64,000 nt of DNA from Closterium sp. Naga37s-1 (GCA_947471745.1 CANJKZ010000267.1:1319001-1383000), one strand, 5' to 3'. Positions 21,901-34,800 are shown, numbered from the stretch's first letter. Notes: generated by a model not told the origin, from the sequence alone. A program made the numbers and translations.

Positions 21901-23747
21901 GTCGGATTGGAGAATGCCGCACTCGCAATAGTGCCCCACATGTTCTCTCCGTACTCCTCCTCCGCTGCTGCCTTGGGGTTCTCCTCACCCTTGTGCTGCT
22001 TCTGAGCTGCTGCACCACTCTCCTCATGTTCACCGAGCTTGCTGGTCCCTCCAAGATTGCACTTCTTGGACTTTATCTCCTTAGCGCGACCGTTCGCGCC
22101 ATCGCCGCTACCAACCGCTTCACCCTTGGTGCTGATGCTTGCTGCCACTTGCCTCTCCTTAGGCATGGGGACCACAGGGATTTGCCACATCTCGTTGTAG
22201 ACATCCCTATCCTCGTGAAGGTCCCAAAGAATCTGCTCGCCAAGCCTCGCGGTGTAGGTCTTAGCTCCTTTCGAGCTCGTGTCCATGCCGGCCTTTTGCA
22301 ACCGCCGCACGGAAATCAGGTTGGCAGCAAGGTTGGGCACCCAAAGCACGTTCTTGAGGCCCACCATCTTCCCATCAGCACCCTTGAACATGGCCTTGCC
22401 CATGCCTTTCACCTCTGCTCGCTGCCCCAAAGCCGATGTCACATGCTTCACCGGTGACGGCTCAAGTTCGGTGAGCAAGTCCGCACGAGGTGTCATGCTA
22501 TAGGTAGCGCCGCTATCGATCACCCAGTAGTCCAGGGAGTGTAGGGTGACCTTCCCCACAGCTGCTGGCTCCTCAAAGCTTTCATCATTCTCTGGACCAG
22601 CCGGTGCTTGCGTGGACACGAAGAAGAATTGACCCGGGAAGCGATCGTCCCTCGACTCGCTCTCGTTGCCGGCACTCTTCATACTTGCAGCACCACCTCC
22701 GCGACCGCCACGGCCTCCACGGCCTCTTCCTCTCCCTCCTCCTGCTCCTCTACCCTCTTGGCCTTGAGCAGGAGTCCATCCATCAGGGAGTTTGTAGCAA
22801 TCGCGCCACATGTGTCCGCTCTTGTGGCAAAAATGACACTCGCCGTCGAACCGTCCGCGACCGCGTCCGTTGTTCTTGTTGTCATTGCCGTATCCGCTAC
22901 TCCCGCGGCCTCCGTTGAAGTTGCTGCCTCCAAACCTTCCTCCTCCTCGTCCTCTGCCCTTTCCACGGCCATATCCACGGCCGATGCTTGCTGCCCCGGC
23001 GCCATCCGCACTCGCCAACTCACGGCGACGGAAATCCTCTTGAAGGATCGCTCGCTTCACGTCTTCGAGCGAGAGGTGGGGCAAGTCACGATTGAGGTTG
23101 ATGATGAGAGAGGACCATGACTCTGGGAGTAAGGCCAGCAACTTGGTCTTCTTTTGGAGCTCACTGTAGTTCAAATCAGCTCCCTCAAGCCGCGTCAACA
23201 AGTCGAAGAATTTCTGCACCCCTTCTTCAACCGCTTCGTCTTCTTCAATTCGTAGTGCCGCCATTTGCCGTTCCAACACCACCGCTACCGCCGCTGTTGC
23301 AGGAGCATGTACACCCTTGAGAGCAGCCCATGCCTTTGGTCCCTTCTCTGGTTCACGCTGGAATGGTTTGATGTGACGGATCTGGCTGCTCCCCAACGCT
23401 TGCCCAAGTAGGAGATAGCCTTGTGCGCTCTTCCGCACCCACAGGCTCTTCTCCGGGTCGTTCTCGGGGCGCTTCTCCGTTCCTTCCATCACCTCCAGCA
23501 GGTCATAGTGGTCAAAGATGTTCTCCATCTTGAAGGACCATTCAGCAAAGTTGTCACCGTTGAACTTGTCAAGCCCAAACACCCTAGGCTCATCCCTAGG
23601 TGGGCCAAGACTTGGTTGCATGGGCGCCATGGCTGAATCACGGGGTTGGCCTTGAGCTTGGGCTTCTCCACTGCCACCAGCAACTCTGCCACCCCTTTCC
23701 TCAGGTCCATCCATTGTCGAAACTGCTCCAAGGGGCTCTGATACCAC
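18945..23747 (-). pseudogene. gag-pol: Element C Gag-Pol polyprotein with one in-frame stop
   Basis: A 1,525-codon ORF starts at 23747, about 100 bp inside the LTR-proximal primer site but close to it. It encodes a UBN2-type capsid (about 60-250), a CCHC knuckle (304-317, CHFCHKSGHMWRDC) and protease DSGA (Asp 411). A GAG-pre-integrase region (LHQRMGHVA...CPTC) follows, then integrase with D756 and E792 (35 residues between them) and RT with YVDD starting at residue 1269 (19932-19943). RNase H begins FSDASFASE. TAA at 19170-19172 interrupts RNase H; the same frame continues for 75 more codons (CDSQGAIALAKN onward) to the normal end at 18945. Apart from this codon the polyprotein looks intact. 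The stop may be CAA to TAA. The true start could also be the internal Met 12 codons in. Confidence 0.9.
23728..23746 (-). other. Primer-binding site of C
   Basis: Minus-strand TGGTATCAGAGCCCC lies two bases inside the 5' LTR end. It fixes the LTR boundary at 23749. Confidence 0.88.
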
Positions 23748-23748
23748 T

Positions 23749-24546
23749 TGTTATAGTCACAATAGCCTTGAATGTGCCTAAAACGAAAGATAGAGTGCAC
23801 AGACGGATTTCTGCACAGCGGCTTCAAACGTTGATAGCGTTCTGCTCACAGCTGCAAATGACTTGATTCAAATTGGATCTGGAGCGTCTTGACGTCGCCT
23901 ACAATAAGCAGTTTAGATTGCACGATTTCATAAAGAATTGACGACACAGCGTCGGTTTGAACGAACGGTACTATGGCAGCCACTATAGTCTTAGAACACA
24001 AGATAGGAAGAGTTACGAGTTGGGAATGACTCCCAGCTCCTACAAACCCCAAGAGCCGAGGTACAGTGATGTGGAACAGTGCCACACTGTCCCCAACCAC
24101 GAAGGGTCTCGAAACTACCCTCCACAAGGGCCTACACCAAGAGAAATGTTACACTACACAAAGTAATGCAACTATTCTCACTACCTTAAAGTTTACCCTT
24201 TTGGAGAGCTTCGAAATAACTTGAATCTTGAAACCAAGCCTCTGGTTATTCAAGGTAAATTCTTCCTTGAGTTCTTGGAAGTCTGCTGCGCACACCTGCG
24301 ACACGCCGAACGTTCCACACACGACAAAATAGAAAACCGCACACGACACGCAAACGACGACGTGACACGCGACTAGCGATAACTCGCTATTGACTCGACG
24401 CACACATTCAAAATCATGCTTCATCATACACACACTATTGTAAACATGAAATATATATTATTTCATGCCCTCATACCATTCCATGCACACACGCATGCAC
24501 GCACACGGACAACAAGCCGAATGCAAACCGTAGGGTTGCACCAACA
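23749..24546 (-). repeat. 5' LTR of C, complete
   Basis: 798 bp, starting TGTTATAGTC and ending CACCAACA on the plus strand. The left 82 bp have no partner in the 3' LTR. The right flank CGCGA (24547-24551) would be the surviving copy of the target duplication. Confidence 0.9.
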
Positions 24547-24846
24547 CGCGACAACAGCGTCATACAAAGACTTTGTAGTCTTGTACTGGCCAAAGTGCGC
24601 GCGCTCAGCAGACGGCAGGTGACTACGAACAGCAAGACGAGCAACAGCGTCACGAGTAGTCCACTGCGAGCGAACCGTACTGTCAGCAGTGGCAGCAGGT
24701 GCAGGAGAGACACCGGACGTGTGATCGAACATGGAGACTCCGTCCTTGGAGTCGCACTGGAGAAACAGCTGTAGGTCGTCTACCCAAACCTCGAAGTCAA
24801 CAGCACGTCCCTCAGCATCAAAGGTAAGAACAGTAGGACTAGCCAT
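24547..24846 (-). pseudogene. B-II gag N-terminus
   Basis: The first 100 codons of the B polyprotein, starting MASPTVLTFDAEG at 24846, up to the C insertion. They match the B-III gag start at 45041 and, more distantly, the G start at 49913. The following gag part is deleted (matching 43235-44741 in B-III). Confidence 0.88.
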
Positions 24847-25583
24847 AGCGGCAGAAGCAGCAGTAGCAGCAGAAGCAGCAGTAGCAGCAGAAGCAGCAGA
24901 AGCAGCAGGGGCAGGGCAGTGCGGCTCAGTAGGGCGGCGCGGCTCGATAGGGCGGCGCGGCTCGACTGGGCGGCTCGGCTCGGCTGGGCGGCGCGGCTCG
25001 GCTGGGCGGCGCGGCTCGGCTGGGCGGCGCGGGTGCTTACCAGGGGCGGGTGCAGGGCAGGGCCGCAGCTGGCGATTAGGTCAGGGCCGCGACTGGGGCG
25101 GCAGCAGGGCAGGGCCGCGACTGGGCGGCGGTAGAGGAGGGCCGCGACTGTGGCGGCTGCAGGGCAGGGCCGCGACGGTGAGGCCGCGACGATGAGGCCG
25201 CGACGGCGGCTGCAGGTGCGTCAGCGGCAAGGCAGGGCCGCGACAGGTGCTGCAGGCGCGACGGTGGCTGCAGTGCAGGGCGCGACAGCGGGGCCGCGAC
25301 GGTGGCTGCAGGTCAGGGGCCGCGACTTGGGGCGGCAGGGCAGGGCCGCGACGTAGGGCGGCAGGAGAGGGACGCGACGGGCGGCAAAGCAGGGCCGCGA
25401 CGGGCGGGAAAGCAGGGCCGCGACGGGCGGCTCAGGCAGGGTCGCGACTAGCGCGACAGCAGGGCAGGGCGCTCGACGGCGCAGGAGAGGCAGGCGCGAC
25501 AGCGCGCTTCGGGCAGGTAAGACAGTTTCAGTGGTGGGCCCTAAAAAAAACGTTCCCACGGAGGGAACCTGCTCAGAATACCA
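24847..25583 (-). other. B-II GC-rich 5' leader with 18-bp minisatellite
   Basis: Untranslated leader between the primer site and gag. From about 24921 to 25030 it holds degenerate 18-bp repeats of the type CGGCTCGGCTGGGCGGCG. This leader is 54 bp (three units) shorter than in B-III. The rest carries GGGCCGCGAC-type repeats. A minus-strand hairpin GTTCCC-TCCGT-GGGAAC (25552-25568) sits beside the primer-binding site (about 25567-25583). CAG-like triplets occur just upstream of the gag start. Confidence 0.78.
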
Positions 25584-25713
25584 TGTCAGAATGAGAACGA
25601 AGGAATCATTGAACTAGCAAGCAGATGGGTACAAGTAGGAAACCTAAAAGTGTTGTACCCTATATGAACTACCCCACTACAGCCTACACAGACTATAGCA
25701 TATAAGTTTGACA
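25584..25713 (-). repeat. 5' LTR of B-II
   Basis: 130 bp. It is followed by the GGCAG target duplication (25714-25718) and the continuation of E pol. Confidence 0.93.
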
Positions 25714-25718
25714 GGCAG

Positions 25719-28700
25719 CACATGGTGTGCTCCGAGCGTTACATATCCAACGCCGTCGCCACCCCCGCCGTCACCTATGTCACCGTGGCGAATAAACACG
25801 CGCCTGCGCGCAAGCGCACAAGGCATCGTTGTGCTTAAGGCCCGCGGGAGCAGAACGCACATCACGTTGAACGACGTGCTGATCGTGCAGAACCTGCGTT
25901 TTAATCTCCTCTCGGCAGCACAGCTCATGGATTGCGGGGTGGACCTCAGCACCGACCCCGAGACACGTGACATTTTGCTTCACTTCACGATGCCGGACAA
26001 ATCGCGCAAGCAGATCGGGCGAGCACACTCCGAAAACGGAGTTTACATCCTTGACTTCAGCATTCCCGACTGCAGCGGCGACTCGCAGGAACTGATCGAT
26101 CGCGTCCCCTTGCGCTTCGAACACATCCACCGCCGTGATTGGAAGCATCCTGATGGGCGCCCATGGGTGCCGCATCACCCACACCCGCGCGAAACGGCGC
26201 TGCATGACCCCGACCCCGACGGCATCTGCAGAGATTGCCATACGCCCACAGCCTCGACGAGCGCGATCGCCGGCCGTGGCCTTGCCGCCATCGCCGAAGC
26301 AGAGCGGGAGGCACCACCTGAAGAAGGGTTGTCTCACTTGGAGCCCGAGACAGCCACGCGCATCGTCTTCAAAACGGAGGAAGCTCCTCTCCCAGGACCT
26401 GCATCACAACATCTTCACGGAATGCTGCGCGGCGTTGGCGTCGGGACCTTCGATGCGGAAGGAAATCCGCGACCCTACACGCAGGAGAAATTCTTGGAGA
26501 TCTAAGCTCATCAGCGCGACTCTACGAAGAAGCTCACCGTTGCACAAGAGGAGGAACTGGCGCGCCGCGAAGCGGAAGAACTTCGCCAACGGAGCCTTGC
26601 GGAGTCACGTGGAACATTCGCCTGGAGCGGATGGGGCGAAGAAGAGAGCGCCTCCAATGAAGGGGGGTGGGGAAGCGCTGGCGAATGGGGCACGAGCAAC
26701 ACTGGCGGCGATACCGGCGGATGGGGAGCCGCAACCGGCGGCGCCACTGGTGGATGGGGAGCAGACACCGGCGGCAACACCGGCGGATGGGGCGCCGCAT
26801 CTGGCGGCGAAACGAGCGGTTGGGGAGCCTTCCGCGAGGACCAAAGGGGGGAAGGAGAAGAAATTGAAGAGGCTATTGAGGCCAAACCTCCTGATGTTCC
26901 TCTTGGTCGTCCTCCGCGCCGCCCTGCACCCGCACTGCCCCCACCTGACATCCGGCCAGGAAGTGACCCTTGGGACACCATCGACTGGGGGAACGAGCCG
27001 TCAACCCCGCGAGGCACCGTCTACGGGCCTGCCCCCGAGCCGCGCGAACCAACCTTCTTCCCGGGAACCATCCCTGGAACCAATATTCCCCTCTCCACTA
27101 TTCTTGACAGGGAATTCCTCGCGCTAATGTTAACGACGGCGAACGGAGAAGAAGAAGCAGAAGAAGCAGCGGCGACACCTGCTCAAGCACCTGATGAGGA
27201 TCCCGCAGAAGCACCCGCGCGCTACATGCGCACCTCTGGATTCCGCGCTGACGATGCCATCTGGCACCAGCGCCTAGGTCACCCCTCGCGCGTGACTCTG
27301 AAGAACTGCATCGAGGCCGGCATATTCGCGCCTGGCGCACTCTTGCGCCCCGATGGCACCGAAGTAAGGGGCGCGACACATCCGCGCAACTGCACCGTCT
27401 GCCCCGAAGCCGCGCTGAGCCACCAGCCATTCCCCCTGCTAGAACCCGGAACCAACCGCTACACCAAATTGGAGAAGGTGTACAGCGACTTCCTCAATGT
27501 GGGACACTGCGGCATCAACGACGAACTCTACACGCTCACCTTCGTCGACGCCGGAACGCGCTACGTGTGGGTCGTAAACGTGGAAGCGCGCAGCAGAGCA
27601 TACGAAGCATTCCGCCTGTGGCTGGCGCACGCGCAGCGGCAATCTGGGGAGAAGTTAAAGATCTGGCAGTCCGACGGCGCGGCGGAGTTCAGGAGCCAGG
27701 AGCTGCAGGATTACCTCGCGTAGAAGGGGATCGAGCACCACATTTCTCTCCCCTACGCACACCAGCAGCAGGGCGTAGCCGAGCGCACGAATCACACCCT
27801 CATGACGAGGGTGCGGGCGTTAATGAGGCAGTCGAAGCTTCCGCCGACCTACTGGACCTACGCAATGCACCACGCCGTGCGGATGCACAATCTGCTCTCA
27901 ACCACTGCAATCTCCGGCAACTCCTCACCGCATGTGAAGTGGACGGGGAGGAAGGGCGACACATCCATGCTCCACGTGTGGGGATGCATGGTGCAGTACC
28001 GGCCGCCGACATCAACTATCAGGAAATTTGCAAGCCGCGCGTGCTGGGGAATCTACCTCGGCATGAGCCACGAGCACAAGGCATGGCTCATTCTGGACCT
28101 CTTGAGCCAGAAAATCAAGAACGCGCGCGACGTCATCTTCTACGAGCGGCTCTTCCTTCGGCAATTCCGCGAAGACGAGCAGGCGAACGCGAACCGCGCC
28201 TACTCCAACGACGGCCACAGCTACGCCTCACCCGAGGACGAAGCCGCAGCAGCAATTCTGGAGCAGGACCCCAGAGGCGAGTTCACGAGAGGCGATCGCA
28301 ACGACAACGACGACGACGACAACGACGACGACGATTCTCCTGGAGGAGAAGCAGGGGCAGGAGGCGGAAGCAGAAGCAGAGGCAGGAACGGCGGAGGCGT
28401 AGCACCACCAGCACCGCCTGATCCTGAGAGCGATGACGACGACGTGCAGGAAGTCACTCCACAGCACCGCCACGACAGCACCGTCACCGGACTCCAGCTC
28501 CTCGGGCTCCACACTGCCACCTCAACGGCGCCACGTGTCATCGAGCCGAAGAATCCGCGCCAAGCACTCACGGGACCTCACAGCAAGGAATGGCGGGAAG
28601 CAATGGATGCGGAGATCAAGGCACTTGAGTCCCGCGATACCTGGGTGCTCGTCGATCGAGCGGCGATCAAGGGAAGGAGGAACCTCTCTGGGAAATGGGT

Positions 28701-30111
28701 CTTCCGCGTGAAGACCGCAGCTGACGGGACGATCGAGCAATTCAAGGCGCGCTGGGTAGTGCGCGGCTACGATCAGAGGCACGGCATTGACTTCGATCAG
28801 ACATTTGCACCGGTCAGCCGTCACACCTCCGTCAGGATTCTTCTCGCCATCGCTGCAGCACGACACCTTCCGCTCCGACAAATCGACGTGAAGAACGCGT
28901 TTCTGTACGCGTTAGAAGATGCAGTGATCTACGTGGAGCAGCCGCACACATACGGCGAAGGGGATTCGCGTGTCTGCGAGCTGCAAAAGTCCCTTTACGG
29001 GATCAAACAGGCGCCGAGACTCTGGCAGCAGTACCTGCACAACATACTGCTTGAAATCGGGTTCAAGCAGTTGCCCCACGATCCTGGGATGTATCGCCAC
29101 GATTTCCGCGGCGAATACATCCTACTTACAGTCTACGTCGACGACCTCCTCTACACAGGCTCAAGCAACGAGTTGCTCGAACAATTCGAGAAAAACCTCG
29201 CAGGGCGCGTCGACATCACCTGCAACCATGACGTGAAGCAGTTTCTCGGGCTCAACATCACCTACTCGCCGGAAGCCATTCATCTCTCAGCAGCCAAGTA
29301 CGCAGAGGAGCTTAGCAAGCGCTTCAACATTGCACCTGCACCACTCTCCACCCCTTACCGCACTCCAGGACCCAACCACAAGCCTGACAACAAAGCCCTG
29401 TCCCCTGCTGGGCTTCACACTTACCAGCAGCAGTTGGGATGCCTGCTCTTTGCATCTGTTACATGCAGGCCCAACCTCTCCTACATCCAGTTGGCACAGT
29501 ACTCTCGCAAACCAACGGCTGAGAATCTACTAGATCTCCAGCGGGCACTTCAGTTCTTCATCTCCACGCCCAATGTTGGGCTCTGCTACTCCACCATCCC
29601 AACCTTGTGCTTCAACCTCATCGGCTATGTGGACGCTGATCACGCCGCTGACCCCGACAATCGACGGTCCAGGACAGGCTTCCTTTTCCGCCTCGAGCCC
29701 AGCGGCCCCATCTCCTAGAATTCACAGAAGCAGGAGCTGGTTGGCCTGTCATCAGCGGAGGCTGAATTCATCGCAGCAACAGCAGCCGTTCGCGAAGGCC
29801 TCTACCTTCAGGAGCTGCTGCAGGAGGCAAAAATTCCAGCCTCGGCAAACTTTCGCCTGCACTGCGACAATTAGAGCGCGATCAGGATCGCGAACAAGCC
29901 GGGATTCGTCAACCGCACCAAACACATCGCGCTGCGGTACTTCTTTGTCAAGGACGAAGTTGACAAGGGCAAGGTTGACCTAACCTACTGCCCGACAGGT
30001 GACATGGCAGCTGACTTCCTCACGAAGAAGCCGTCACGTCAGCAGTACCAACACTGCTCCGAACTCAGCGGAGTAGTCAAGCGGGTCAAGACTCGCTACG
30101 GCCAGGAGTGA
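25719..30111 (+). pseudogene. Element E-II pol, decayed
   Basis: Continuation of the E-II reading after B: the first codons (CAC ATG) join in sense to the protease motif ending at 13582. Domains are as in E-I: WG module 26626-26826, integrase, acidic linker, RT (YVDD at 29134-29145), RNase H. The same stops are present (TAA 26503, TAG 27721, TAG 29716, TAG 29872), so they are older than the array. A few substitutions are private to this copy, such as Lys for Glu near 26371. Confidence 0.9.
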
Positions 30112-30118
30112 AGGGGGG

Positions 30119-30554
30119 TGTTACGAATAGTAATTATTGAAACATTACCGTGCACTCCTCACCGCAGCAAGCGAAGCACGCACTACCAAGGTTGAAGGCG
30201 AAAGGGCGGAAGTGACACGAAGGGTCGTACGGTTACGAAAGGATCTGGACCGTCGAGCAGACAACATCAGGCAGCAGCAGTGGCGAGGATTCTGCCCGGA
30301 CAGTTTCGTAACTGTCCGGAGTCGCACGGTTGGATTTCGCTGTAATAAGGGAATGTACCCCTTAGAGTACATGGCTAGATAGGTCGATTGGTATTCCCTT
30401 GTAATCTTATTTATAGTGCTGTATTTGCATGTTTTTATCATCTCAAGCATTTACATTCACTCTGCTATTGAGGCCACGGGCCCACCACCATTACTCAGTA
30501 GTGTGCGAACCTTTCTGAGGTGATCCTAAGCACGATCAACTTGTGATCGCAACA
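30119..30554 (+). repeat. 3' LTR of E-II
   Basis: 436 bp, almost identical to 5075-5510. It is preceded by the AAGGGGGG polypurine tract. Confidence 0.92.
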
Positions 30555-30630
30555 CCGTTAGGTTGGGTCGCATCGCGAACAGTGGCGGGAGTCGTGGCCG
30601 AGGCGAGTGCTGTGAGCAGGTAACGTTTGT
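30555..30630. other. 76-bp spacer, second copy
   Basis: Same sequence as 5511-5586; no gene seen. It marks the unit II/III boundary. Confidence 0.6.
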
Positions 30631-31082
30631 TGTTATAGCTGAAGGATCGTAGTGAACATAATAAGGCTGTTAAGTTTAAGGAAAGACTATGAAGTCTCTG
30701 AATGACCTTGTTGATAAGATTGAAAGAGAACAAGATGATTAAAGGATAGTGATACAAGGAATAAATAGCAGTCCTAGCTAGCCATGTACTCTGAGGGGTA
30801 CATTCCCTTATTAACTGAATTGCATTGCTACAGTAACCACGACTATTGCTATTCTTGACAGTTACCATGTTGCATCGCGTAAGTACCAAGTGCGGTTACT
30901 GGGCAGTCAAGGGTCACGACCGTTGACTGTCTTCGACTGTTGACCTTCGGGTGACCCTCGACCTTCCGCATGCTCTATATGAGCTATTGCGATACTGATA
31001 TAGGCGCGTTGCTTCGTTATGGAGTGACGCGCGAGTGGAGAGCCTTCGGGAATGTTACGATAACCTTTCGGTTATTCCAACA
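30631..31082 (-). repeat. 3' LTR of F-III
   Basis: 452 bp, matching 5587-6038. Confidence 0.9.
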
Positions 31083-31089
31083 CTCCCCT

Positions 31090-31863
31090 TCATTCCTGAA
31101 GGTGAGCCACGTGGGATTTCTTCGAGATCCCGCAGAGGTCGGTGCAGTGCTGAAACTTCTGACGTGGCAGCTTCTTGGTCAAGAAATCTGCTGCCATGTC
31201 ACTGGTTGGGCAATACGTGAGTTTGACCTTGCCCTTGTCGATCTCGTCCTTGACGAAGAAGTAACGGAGTGCAATGTGTTTCGTAGGGTTCACGAAGCCT
31301 GGCTTGTTCGCGATCTTGATCGCGCTCTGGTTGTCGCAGAGTAACTTGAAGTGCCCGTTCATCGTCACTTTCGCTTCCTGTAGGAGCTCCATCAGGTACA
31401 GTCCTTCGCAAACAGCTGCGCTGGCGGCGATGAACTCAGCTTTGGCTGACGAAAGTGCAATGAGCTCCTGCTTCTGGGAGTTCCAAGAGATGAGTCCGGC
31501 AAGTTGGAGTTGAAAAATGAATCCTGTACGGGAGCGTCTGTTGTCAATGTCTCCCGCGTGGTCTGCGTCAACGTAGCCGTGAAGCTGTAGAGTAGCGGTG
31601 AGGTTGGCTTCGTAGGTGAGTCCGAGTCAGGAGTAGAAACGAAGTATTGGAGTGCACGGCGTAGATCCAGTAGATTCTCCCCTTCAGGTCGCTTCAGGTA
31701 CTGTGCGAGCTGGCTTGCGACGTAGGAGAGATCGGGCCGGCATGTGACGGCGGCGAACAGGAGACACCCCAGGTGCTGCTGATAGAGACGATGGTCCTCG
31801 AGTGAGAGCGGGGTTGTGTCGGGTTCGTGATTAGGAGGAGGAGTGCGGAAGGGGGTGGTGAGA
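31090..31863 (-). pseudogene. F-III pol 3' fragment (RT end and RNase H)
   Basis: Same broken arrangement as 6046-6819: RT tail in a shifted frame, return to the pol frame near 31634, RNase H motifs, TGA at 31090-31092. Confidence 0.85.
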
Positions 31864-34800
31864 TTAATCGGGGCTGCGCACCACCCATCGCGCTTTGTAT
31901 TTGTCGATGGAGCCGTCCGCCAGTGTCTTGATGCGGAACACCCATTTTCCGCTGAGAATTTTTCTCCCCTTCGCAGATGTCCGGGGAACGAGCTTCCAGG
32001 TGCCACGGTTCTTGAGCGATGCGATCTCCTTGGCCATGGCTGCCTTCCACTTCTCACTGTCGAGGCCGGAGAGAGCTTGGCGAACGGTGGTGGGTTCCTT
32101 GGGGGAGGTGTGGCGAACAGCGACGGCGAGCCCGAGGATCCGTAGACCAGTTTCGTTGGTCTTTTCGTAGTGCAGGCGATCGTAGTCGTGGAAGCTGGTT
32201 ACTTCGACCACGTCGTCGTCACTTTTGTTGCCAGGACGGATGGAGTCTTGCGAGGTGTTTGGTGGTGGTAATTCGGCATCTGGTGACTGGCGGGCGTTGC
32301 TGTTGAAGTTATGGGCTTCGCGAGTTGTATCATCGGGATCAGGTTGGTGTAGAGGGATGAAGGTTGGAGTTTGGAACGGGCTTGTAAGGGGGATGTTGGG
32401 TGCACTGTCAAATTGGGTAACATTTGCTGCATCCACATCTTCCGCCAGGTCAGCTTCATCGTGTGGAGTTGCGAAGCTGCGGTGTCCCTCAAAAACCCTT
32501 TCCGGTGCCCTGTCAGCTTCGCGGTGTTCGTTGAACAGTGGCAGAGTCAGCTTCTCGTAGAAGATGCAGTCACGTGATTTCGTTACTTCGTGTGTCGCGT
32601 AGTCCAGCACGATCCACGCCTTGTATTCCTTTTCGATCCCGAGATGGATGCCCCAGCGAGCCCGGTCAGCAAACTTTCCAGTTCTTGCTGTGTGAGGCCT
32701 GTACTGTACCATGCAGCCGAACACCCGAAGCAGGCGCGTGTCTGCTTTTCTGCCCGTCCACGCCCTGTAGGGGGAGTTGTTGTTCTCGAGGCTTCGGGAT
32801 GACAGCAAGTTGTGCAGCCGGACTGCATGGTTCATCGCGAACGGCCAGTAACGAGTTGGGATGGCCGACTGCTTCATCAGGGCCCTCATCCTGGTGGCGA
32901 GGCTCCTGTTTGTCCGTTCTGCTACTCCTTGTTGCTCGTGAGCGTAGGGCAGGGACACCAGGTGTTCAATTCCCTTCTGCCTGAAGAGCTCCTTGAATTC
33001 GTCTGAGAAGAACTCCAGGGCTCCGTCCGTCTGCCAGCTCTTGAGCTTAAGGCCCGATTGTCGTTCAGCCCGCTTCATCCACGCGATGAAGCACTCGAAG
33101 GCGAGTGACCTGCAGTCAGTATTAATAGCCCAGACGTAGCGAGTGCTTGCGTCGATGAAGGTAAGCGTGTAGGATTCACCGTCGAGTCCATCCTTCGTCA
33201 AACACATGAAGTCGCTGTAAACTTTGTCAAGTGGTTTGTAGCGTTCGTAACCAGGCGGCAGGTCGGGGAAGGGCTTATGGGTGAGTGACGCAGCAGGACA
33301 CACTGTGCATGGCGGGTCTTCGGAGTCTATGGTGAGGGAACCTCCGCGGGGAAGGAGTAGTGCTCCGTCGTCGAGGACTCCAGCCCGCAGGGAGTTCTTG
33401 AGTGTTGCGTGAGAAGGGTGCCCGAGCCGTTGATGCCAGATTTCTGGTTCCGCGCGGTAGCCGACCGTTTTCTGATAATACTTGTTTCTTGCTGCTTCGT
33501 CGTTTGCCTCCCCTTCAGGTCCTGCATCGGCGGCGTCGTCGGTGTCGGCAGCGAACGCGTGAATTGACTTCCGTTCCAGAAGCGGGTGTAGAATCCCGAT
33601 GATGTCGTCGGTGTCGCCGGCGTCGACTTGATCTCCGGCTACAAGCAGGCACTGGTTGGGCCAGTCGCGGACGGGGAGTCCCTTCATGGGAATTCGAAAA
33701 TAATTGTACTCGGCCCCGATGACCTCAATTTCTTGTGGTCCTTGTTCTGGCGGCTCCGGCTCCTCGGTAGGTACTGGCAGTTCTGCTGTTTCTCCGAAAA
33801 AATCGTTGGTTTCTTCTTCCTCTGACTCCTCTTGCATTGGTTCTGGTGTGTTAGGAGCGTAATGGTCCGGAAGAGGAGGTCCGCCCCAGCTGGTGCCGCG
33901 TGTTGCCCAATAAGGGTCGATCGCTGCGGTTTCCGCTGCGGGAAGTCCCGGAGCTTCGGGATAGGCAGGGGCAGCTTGCCCCCATCCTCCTTCGCTTGTC
34001 GAAGTTCCCCAGCCACCTCCGGTTCCTCCGCTTCCCCAGCCTCCACCGGTTCCTCCGGTTCCCCAGCCTCCAGTTCCCCATTCGCCTCTGGTGGCAGCGC
34101 CAGCGTCTGTTGGGGCAGTGGCGGCGTCTTCGGATGCCGAGATAGTGTCCCGTCCTTCTGCCGCTGCTTCTTCTGGCGTCAGGACTTCTCCCAAGGGGCC
34201 AAGTGCAGGGCCGGGACTGCCTGAACGAGTTCCAGTATTTTCGCTTTCTTCAGTGACTGGTTCCGCAGGTGCTGACGTGCCGCTGTCCTCTTCCATCGAT
34301 GCAGGTCCAGTCTCTGCTGGGTTGGAGGTTGAGGCAGTCGGAACGGTGCGCAGTTGTAGGAGGCCGTCCGAGGCGGGACGCTCGAGATCCATTTCCGTGG
34401 GATGCGACCAAGTTGGTGTCTCTGAAGGAGTCGTCTTCAGTAGCAAGGTGCGGTGAGAATCTCCGGTGGTACCCTGAGCTGAGAACTGCAGTACGAAGAC
34501 CCCGTCATCATCAACGGCTTTGCCGATGTAAGTATTGCCGTAGAAGAGTTCGAAGGTCTTGTCTTTACGGTTGCTTCGAATGTCGACTCCGCATCGCATG
34601 AGCTGTGCCGAGGAAAGCAGGTTGTACCGCAGATCTGGGGCGACGAGTACGTCGCCAATGTGAATCGTGAATCGTGTGTCGTCAGCTTCAAGGAGGATCT
34701 CCCCGATGTCGTATGCCTTGAGTGTGCCGTTGTTTGCTACTGTGATTTCGCAGGGACGACGCATGCGTTTGGAGTTGCTAATGAACGTTGGCGATCCCAC

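Larger units (their letters stand above)
18190..24546 (-). mobile_element. Copia element C, nested in B-II
   Basis: Minus-strand copia element with a complete 798-bp 5' LTR, an initiator-Met primer site, a long gag-pol ORF, a polypurine tract and a 3' LTR that lacks its inner 82 bp. The retained LTR parts differ at only about two positions, so the insertion is recent. It is absent from B-III, so it came after the array formed. No target duplication remains, because a deletion removed the left edge. Confidence 0.93.
13583..25713 (-). mobile_element. Copia element B-II, interrupted by element C
   Basis: Minus-strand copia element inserted in the E-II protease, with target duplication GGCAG at 13578-13582 and 25714-25718. 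It has 130-bp LTRs, a GC-rich leader and gag-pol. Element C lies inside it (18190-24546), and a segment matching 43235-44741 of B-III is missing at the C junction. The two LTRs differ at two positions, the same two as in B-III, so B entered before the array was duplicated. Confidence 0.93.
5587..30630. repeat. Tandem macro-repeat unit II (25,044 bp)
   Basis: One complete array unit: F-II, E-II 5' LTR fragment and gag, B-II with nested C, E-II pol, E LTR, spacer. Its non-C sequence aligns nearly base for base with unit III at a constant offset of 25,044 from 5587 to about 16,000, and with unit I. Subtracting the C-related net gain (4,795 bp) gives the 20,249-bp base unit. Confidence 0.93.

Noticed and set aside
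24921..25480. Regular repeats that could suggest a CRISPR array
   Set aside because: Units are 18 bp or degenerate GC-rich motifs without unique spacers, in a eukaryotic retrotransposon leader.
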